Assembly: GCA_030141605.1 (NCBI GenBank)
Contig: JAQGDQ010000003.1
Span: 701,501 to 765,500, forward strand
Length of the DNA: 64,000 nucleotides
Reading direction: 5' to 3'
From: Tubiluchus corallicola
Lineage: Eukaryota > Priapulida > Priapulimorpha > Priapulimorphida > Tubiluchidae
Shown here piece after piece: positions 13,301 through 22,300 of the stretch. Within the stretch, counting starts at the first letter, position 1, and every line of letters starts with the position of its first letter. The position numbers were made by a program, and so were the translations under genes. A model generated the notes under the pieces. It saw nothing but the letters and a program-made list of their open reading frames with translations, was not told the origin of the DNA and did no database searches.

Positions 13301-16300
13301 CTGCATTATGGGAGTTCCTTAATTTAGCTCTAGTCCTCAACTCTGAAGGCTCCCATTTATCGAGTTGCTAAATGCTAACCTGCTTACCAGGTTTCTGTTA
13401 CGTAATTGTATTAATAAAAGTGGTTTCATCTACTAATATGTGTAGACAGGTTAACATGTTTAAGTCATTTAAATTGCCTAATTGTACCTTGATTGATTAT
13501 ATCATGTGTAGATAATTTATTAATGCTTAACTCCCATTAATAAAGATGAATATTCAGCACGTTAATATTATATATATTATTACTTAACTCGTAGTCCCTG
13601 CCAAAGAGCCCTAACTCAAGCTGACAGAATACGTAGCATTTGATAATGAATAAATCACTAATGTATGACATTTGTATGAGTAACATAGCAAACATGAACA
13701 CAGAGAGAAAATAAATTTCTGCTGGCTTCCATTGTTGCCGGGTTTTCATATAACTTATTCATATTTGTCTTAACTATTTTCTTCTTTCTATAAAGATGAT
13801 AATCCACTAAAAGCAACTGTTATGAATTGCCGATAAATAGAATTGTACTAGTTTTTGAAATAATTAATTTTATGCGGGTTAATCTATATGACATCGATTC
13901 AGAAGGCATTTTTGTCATTTGTTGCATCTTTAGATGTTGCAGAACAAGCAGAATTGATCAGCCAGTTAAAAATGTTGGCCACAGAACAAGAAAGCACAAT
14001 GGAGATTCAGGATAAAGCTTTGAAGGATAAAGAAAATGAAGTTACAATTTTGCAGAATGGTATGTTCTAGTTATGTAATTAATGAAATACTTTTCAAACT
14101 GTGGTTTTAACAGGTTTTCTGAACTTTGAAGAGTTAGTTCGTCAACATCGCATAACGACAATTCTGTTGCAGTTCTATCTGCTGAAACAGTGAATTAAGG
14201 AAATGTGTGCTTGTGTCTGTGTGGTGTAGTTTGACAAAAGGCAATGCTGCAAGCCAATGTACTTGTCTGTTTGAGGAAACTGGAATTTATTGAACTTAAC
14301 AAGAAATTTTCATCAGAAGTTTTCTTATCTTAAGCTAAACTTTTCTTTAAGAATCTAGTCTATTCTGTGCCTTCAAATGTAAAAATTGTTTTCAGACTGA
14401 GATGGTGATGATGTCTACATATGACTTGAAGGGATGAATGCAAACATTCTGGCATTCTTGTGTTAAAATCCCAAACTTGGTTAATTTGGCAAAGCCTAGT
14501 GTAACAAAATTTAAAATATAAATACGTTTAGTTAATGGCTCAAATTAACCGAGAGTTCGTCATGAAACGTTAGGCTAAAATAAGAAAATTAGAAATCTAA
14601 ATAAGTTTAAAAAGTTACAATGAAGGTGCAAATGTAAAATAACTATAGATTCTGTAATTTCTAGTGCAAGATTTTACAGAATGCAAGAAATTAATTGATA
14701 TACATAGTCTAACTGAGTTTCAGGTTGTCGTGTTATCCAGGTTATCCTGTTGTCCAGGTTATATACACTGTCCATATATTGTTGCTTTTACACTTCAGCA
14801 ATGTGACTACACACGTAATTCCAACTTCATATACTGATGATACGGTACACTGCTGAAGTTCAAATTATGGCGATAATTGCATTAATGCAGACTGTAAAGC
14901 ATAGAATAAAATATTAAAAGCCTTGCATCAACAAATAAATTTGAAAACCATCTCTAGTTTTGTCGATTATTGTTATTGTTGTTGTTGTTGTCGTCGTTGT
15001 CGTCATCGTCGTCATCATCATCATCATCATCATCATTATTATTATCATTGTCATCATAATTAATTATTGTCCTAGACATGAAGAAGCTGGCCGACGATTA
15101 CGAACAGAAACTCAGAAAAATTACTGAAGAAAAGAAGTCTAGCAGCCAGCTTGCATCTGCTCTTGAGGAGAGCAACAAAGAATTGAAGGAGCTGGAAAGA
15201 TTATATGCAGGTATATGTAATACCAAATCATGGGTCATTGTCTCGTTTTGCAGTCTTTTTAATCCTCGTTTTACAGTAACGTAGTTTCTGTTGGGTTCAT
15301 ACATGTACTAACAACTTGCTGAAAACTTGATGTCTCATATTTTTATAGACCCGACGTAAAATAACGTGTATTTTGTGTATCAATCAATATGTTTGTTATG
15401 TGTTAGCTGGTCTTTTTATTTATACTATTCTTGCAGAAAGTCAGAAGCAATTGGAGACTTTAAAGTTGGAGCAGGACAGTCATATGGAAGCCAAAACATC
15501 CTCTCTACAAGAACAAGTTGCTAGCAAACAGAAAGAAATTGACAGTCTCAGTCGCGAACTCCGTATAAAAGAAAGACAAAAAGAAAAACTTTGCGAGGAG
15601 AACAAAGAAAAAGATGTTAAAATGCAGGTATGGGATGTTTACTTTGATTTCTCTTTTATTTTTATAAATCTGGTCTTGGTGACTGAAGTCGAGTATTGAG
15701 AGGCATGAGTGTATTTCTATAACTGTTGTTTCTTCTTATTGTGACTACAAGATTATAAATAATGCATGTGCTGTTCGCTGTTGACCAACAAGCCTAGCAG
15801 TTTACCAGTGCTGCTAGTGAGTGTTTCTAGACAGTCTGAGCCCGAAGGTTCCCCTGAATGTGTGTAGGGATCAATTGTATGATAAACTTATTTTAACTAT
15901 GCAGTATTTATAATATCAAGTTGTGTTCTCAGTAGTCAATGGCTGATTTTAATAGCAGCTTCAAGAAACATGACAATGCTTCGGTGATCAACGTATTCGT
16001 TTTGAAAGATCATTAACGGTTGACAGGAATGAACAATGATTTCATAATTTACAAAATTATTCACACTTTATTTAGTTTTATGATGTTTCGTATTTTGAGT
16101 ATTCTTAATCAAGTGCTTACAGCAGATTTAACTGTGTCAAAAAATAAGTAAAAGAAATACAATTTTGATGCTTATATTTGCGTTCCAGTTTGCGGCTTTG
16201 CCGAATTGTTATTTATACAATTCTTCATCAAGGCGTTTAGTCGCACTGATTATGAAATTCCATTGTCTCTCTACTTGGTTTACCCATGTATACTGAGCTG

Positions 16301-19300
16301 TGATGCTACATGACAACTAAAAACCTACTAAACATTAATGTTTATTTCAGAAATGGAAAGAAGAAAGAAATGAGATTGTTGGTAAACTGGAAACAGTGTT
16401 GAAGGCACACTCGGCAGACTTGCGAACGAAGACAGCAAAAATTCAAGAACTAGAAGATTTGCTCAACAGTGGCGACCAGGTTAATATCCTTGCCACATTT
16501 TAAGTTATAATTTGCTTGTAGATGCTCTTGCTTCACTACATATCTCAACAGCTCCTGATTTTACACCAAAGAAGAAATCTACTGAAGTTATAATATTGAG
16601 GCAATAGTTGTCCTAAACATATATTTGTATATGTATGCAAGGAAACAGGACAGTGAACTGTACCGGGTCAGTGCTTTTGTTCTGAAAAGACTACTTTTAT
16701 GACTGTTTGTTTGTTTGTTTTTTTTACATTCAGTTTTGGGTTTTTGTTTTCGTTAGTTTGCGGCCTTTGCTATTTTATTGTTTTTGTTTACCTTATTTTA
16801 TTTTATTTTTATTTTTTTGAAATTATTTTACATGAAATAATTATTTAAAGGAAACAGTATAATTTTTCAGATCTTGCTCATTTTTAAGTACTGTTTAAAA
16901 ATTTAAATTTTAAATGTACTGCTGTGCTCATGTATGATATCTCACACGTGTGCACTGAATCATATCTGAACTGAGCGGTACAGTGCCTGCTTATTGTGCA
17001 ACACGTTTCCAAGATGCAGACGCTAGTATCCATCTAACTAGTGAATAAGGAAATGGATGTAACAACGAAGAACTTGCCGCGCTAATGCGAAATTAATTTT
17101 CTGAGGTAACAATTCTTTTATGTAAGTCATTCATGAAAAAAACAAAAAAAAACAATTTTATACATTAGATATTTTGAGCAAAGTTTTAGATTGGGTCCTG
17201 TTTTCCTTTTAACATGTAATGTTTTATTCCCATATGTTTAATTCCTTTTTTTAAAAATGAATAAAACTGCTTTTTTAATTTATTACATTATCACCTGAGA
17301 TTACTGACTGTAGTCACATGATTAATTTATATTTATGGTTAGGTTAACGTTCTAAAGCAGCAAATAAGTGAGAGTGAAGTGACTATAGCAAATTTGAAAA
17401 GCAAGTCGCAGCTTCAACTTGAGAAAATAGACCATTTGGAAAAGCAGTTGTCGGTGAAGGAGAAAGCCGTTGCATCAAGTCACACTCCTATGACTAGGAG
17501 TCGAAAAACTCGCCATGCCTTGCAAGTTGTGGAAGATGTAGGTGATGTGGACTCTAAAAAAGAGGTTTGTGCTATATTGTGCTAAAGATGGTTCTTAACT
17601 TCTTATTTTATTTCTCAGCAATTAGCCAAAATCTGTCTCAGTAAAAGCAAATGTACAATAAACATACTGTTTTGTCAGATCAGGAAGAAATACGATGATC
17701 ATCTCCCAAACAAATTCTAACTTTCAGTTTTGGAAATGTGAGTGGCCCATTCATTGCATATAGAGACAAAGAACTCGAGCTTGAATAATGAACTTGGCTG
17801 TTTTTGTAGTCCGGACTTGTTGTGATGTCAGCCTTCTACTAACATGAACAACTATTGAAATGACTCGTATTAATACACTCGAGAATATGTCACAATAAAT
17901 TTTCACTTTTTTAGGATGCCACACTTAGTCAGCAGTTGATGGAGAAAGGCAAAGTGGTTGAAAATCTGAAAATTGAATCTCAGCATCAAGCTGAGACAAT
18001 AGCTCGTTTAGAAGCAGAGCTGTCAGAAAAAGCTAATGCACTTGCAGCGTCTTGTACACCAGTAACAAGGGGACGGAGAACGAGACATGCTCTGAAACTT
18101 GCAGAAGATGATGATAGTGTTGATGTGTTACGGAAAGAGGTAGCAATACTTTTTAACGTATGACATTTCGTAATTCAATTCAATTCAATTCAAATTTATT
18201 TATTACCTCATACAATTCAATAGGGTGTTTTGCTTAAATATGGTAGTTAGCCATAGAAAATAAACAGAAAGAGGTCGGGTGGTGAAAAACCTTCAGGTCA
18301 CCTGACATCCACCCCTTAGTACTCAATTAATAGTGTTGATGAAATTTAAACAATGATGTTAGTGACATTTGGAGAGGAACATATTGGTTTTTTTTATGAA
18401 AAGATACATTTGGTCATAAAAAATTCAATTGTTTGAGCATTAGTATTATGGTGTAGTATTAAAAATAAATTGTAAGAACTATCCATTGTACGAGCAAAAC
18501 AATGGTAGCAAAGTTGTCAATAAGTAACAAAACATTAAGGAATTCGGCAAAGCAATATATAAAGAAATGTTAAAAAATACTCAGAAATTTTGCACAAGCC
18601 AGTAAAAAAACTCAGCAGAGCAATAAAGCAACGAAACAAAAAAGTAAACTTCATTCTAATGTACAAAGTTAATCTAATGTATTACCCAGGTATGCTTTAA
18701 AGATCTGTATTAGCAGCAAACTACAAAGGTGGATAACATATAATTGAATGCTTAGCAGGGACAATTCTTAAGTACCATAACATACTTTCAAAACAAGGGA
18801 AATAGGCTCCAGGATAAAATGCCAATAATCAGTCCAGGCAAGGTAAGCAGCCAAATTCAGTAATCACTATATACACTATATAGTGAATGAAACCACCCAG
18901 AAAAAGTATTGAACCCTGCAGTCATCCATCCATTTGTTGACCAGCTTTGTTATTGCTTAACTTGGTTATGTTTGACCATCATCATACAAACTTGTTTTGT
19001 GTGGTTTACAAGGAAATGCTATCATTGCTAAATTTTGTTTATTTTTATTTTAGCTGGAGAAGGAAAGAGAAAAGGTTGCTACATTAAGGAAACAAGTCAG
19101 TGCTAGCTTACGCAATGAAAATGACTTGAGAGGGGCAAATTCGCAGTTGCAGAGTCAAGTTATGCAACTTGAGGTCAGTGCTCAGTTAGATTAAAGTGCT
19201 TTAAATTATATAGTTATATATGTATTAATATTAAAATGATTAAAAGTTTCACCTCAGTTTTAATCTTGTTTAATCTATGGCAGTCTTTGTTAATTAGGCC

Positions 19301-22300
19301 TAATAACAATAGACATTTGAAATGAGCTGTAAAATGTGAATTTTCTGTAGATAATTCACTAGTTGTGATTAAGATCTTGGCTTAATAAGAAAGATGCATG
19401 TATGCAGTATCCATGCGTAAAATGATTTCTCATAACAGTATATGTTAGAATTTATTGAGTAAATGCAAGTTGCAAATTTACAAGCTTTGTAAGAACAAAT
19501 TACTGTCTGTGGTTTGTTCTAACAAATATACGTGTTGCACTGATGTTTTCAGAGTAAAAAACAGTGTTTGTGATGCCCGTTTCGTGGCCTTTTTTCTATT
19601 AGGTTTGTGTAAACCTTAGGGTTAAAACTTTTCAAAGATTTATTGTCGCTGGGGCATAAGTAACTACTTAGTACTGGCTGGCAGTTATACATGCTTTTTT
19701 AGCATCTCGTTTTTTCAAGTTCTGTAACAAATTTTCACTTTTCCACACAAATATCTTGAGCGAATCAGCATTTGAAAGTTAAGCCTGCATATTTAAGTTG
19801 GCATTGTTTTAAAATGAGATTTTTGGGATAATAACATGTTAAATTAGATTTAAACTATTGGTTTTGTTTAGAGCGTTGATATTATTTTTTGTATTTATAA
19901 TTGCAGACTGCTAGAAGCTACAAATAATTGCCAAACCATATACTGTTATTTCAGCATCTTATTTTATAGACTTGGTGTAGTACTCAGGTATATTAAGACT
20001 ACGATCAGTGTACATTGAGTACAACTTAAGAGTGATATGTGAAAACATAACACATATGTTTCTATAGAAGTGGAACATGAAAACACTAAGGAACATGTCA
20101 CAATCATGGTCTTACGAAAACTCTGGTCTAAATGTTTTACCACAATACAAACATTCACCTTTCTTTAAGATTAAGATTTAGAAGGAGATGCATCGCAGAA
20201 TCTTCTACTCCCTTCATTGTAACTCCATGACTGTCAGAAATTTGACATCCAATTCGCTCATTTACAATGCAACTTTTGTCGCTGTACTTTGCTTTTTTTT
20301 TTTGCTGTGCATAATTCAGTAACAATTACTGCTTTTTATGAGGCTTACACTTGGTATTATATTTTAGGAGAATGTGAAGGACTATTTTGCTAGCGACAAT
20401 GTTCAGGAAGAGACAGAGCCCCGTTTACAAATAGATGTTACACCTGCTCAGGCAAAAACAAGTGCAACAAAAAGCAGGTCGAGGAGAAAGCAGATGACAG
20501 AAGAGGTTTTTTAATTAATTTAAAAAATTTTTGAGCCCAAATCTTCCAAGTATCAGTAAAACTGTTAATTCGTTATCATAGTTAATATAAACATAGCAGT
20601 CAAACTGATCCAGGTTGTGTAATATAGGGTTACTTGTTTATTGAACTCTTTTTGCGCAACTGCCTGCATATGTCATTTAGAATATCATTTATTTTTCAAT
20701 GAAGTTTCCCAAAAATTTAGAATATGGACAAACTCTATTGTGACATCACAATATAAGAATTGGCTAAAAACTTGTTAGATGAACATGGACGGGCAAAAAA
20801 TGCAATTAATTCTGTACACTCTATTTTGAGTTACAACTCACAACTATTGAGATATAAATATAACAACAATCAAAATGTGGATAATGCTAAAATTGCAATT
20901 TCGCAGTTGTCTTTAAGTGCTCTTACAATGTGACCACAATGAGTAGAATCATGTATTATTTGTGAAAGATATTGTGAACTCAATCAAGCATAAATAGTTT
21001 GAATTTTTGAACAGAAATGAACTTAACCTGATACTGATATGTCAAAATGAACTTATGTAATGTATTATTTTTTATAGTACTCTCCTTGACTAATTATTTA
21101 TTGTCCGTTTTTGTTTAAATTATTATAATGTGTAAATATTCGTATTTTTCTATGCTACTAAGAAATTTAATATTGTACAGCAATTCCAAAATAAATAGTA
21201 ATGATAATAATAAGAATGAGAATCAAAATCAATATTAACTTACCAGCCCAAAAATTGCTAGTTTATTAAAATCTATTCTTAACAGTCATTATATCTCTTT
21301 AGAGACGAAAATGAATTGAGCATAAAATTACAGCAACTTGCAGGGAAGCTTTTACTTTTTTTAAAGACTTTTGTCCAGTTGCTTACCACTTTCGACAATA
21401 TAAGGGAAAACAAGAACAATGACAATGTGCTGCTCTAGTAAAAAGAACTCTAAATAGAGCTGCTTATTCTGTCATTTCTGATCTTAACCATCAAGTTTCA
21501 CTCATTTTGAAAGCATTCTAAATGAAAATGTAATTACATGAGCTTACTTGAGTTGCCTTCCAGATTAAGCCAAAGCAGGAGTGCAATGTTTTTTCCTATT
21601 AAAAGCATGTGATTTTGATTATCATCGAATGTTGGTTTTTAATGACGTCAGATTACAATGTTATAAGCTTATAAGCATTCCTACTGTTGTGAAATACCAA
21701 ATCTTGTTAAATGGAAGTTTTGTTAACTTAGCTCTTTTAGTTTACAGTTCACTTAGTGAAATACTTGTTTGTTCAGGGTGAAAATAATGCAGATGAGGTT
21801 TTTGAAGTTTTTGGACAAAAACCTATTCGGTCGTCGAAGAGAACTGCCCTGTCTAAGATCGGGCACATTGTGAACAACAACAGTCCAATTACTAAAGGTA
21901 CATTTAAACTTTATTGGTCCGTATATTATAAACTTTATACCTTGAAGTTGAGTTATTAACTCTGCATTTTAAATCATAGTCACTGTAAAGTTGCCTAGAA
22001 GATTCAGAAATGCCTCACTTCGAACCAGTTTCTTTATTTGCCATTGAAATTTCCTCTTCCATCGAATTTTTATTGCAATAAATTTGCATTATTTCTTATT
22101 GTCATAATATTAGCTTTATAGTCAGATGTTCATCAAATTTAAATTAGCTTTTTTGTTTGAACTTGCACATGCATGTTTGAATGCAAAATGAAATCAGTTT
22201 TTGAGTAAGTGCTCCCTGCTTGTTTTTGCAAGGATCTAATAGCTACTCGTGTTTGTTTCATTTCTACATAAAGCTAATATAAATATTGGGTTTAGATGAA

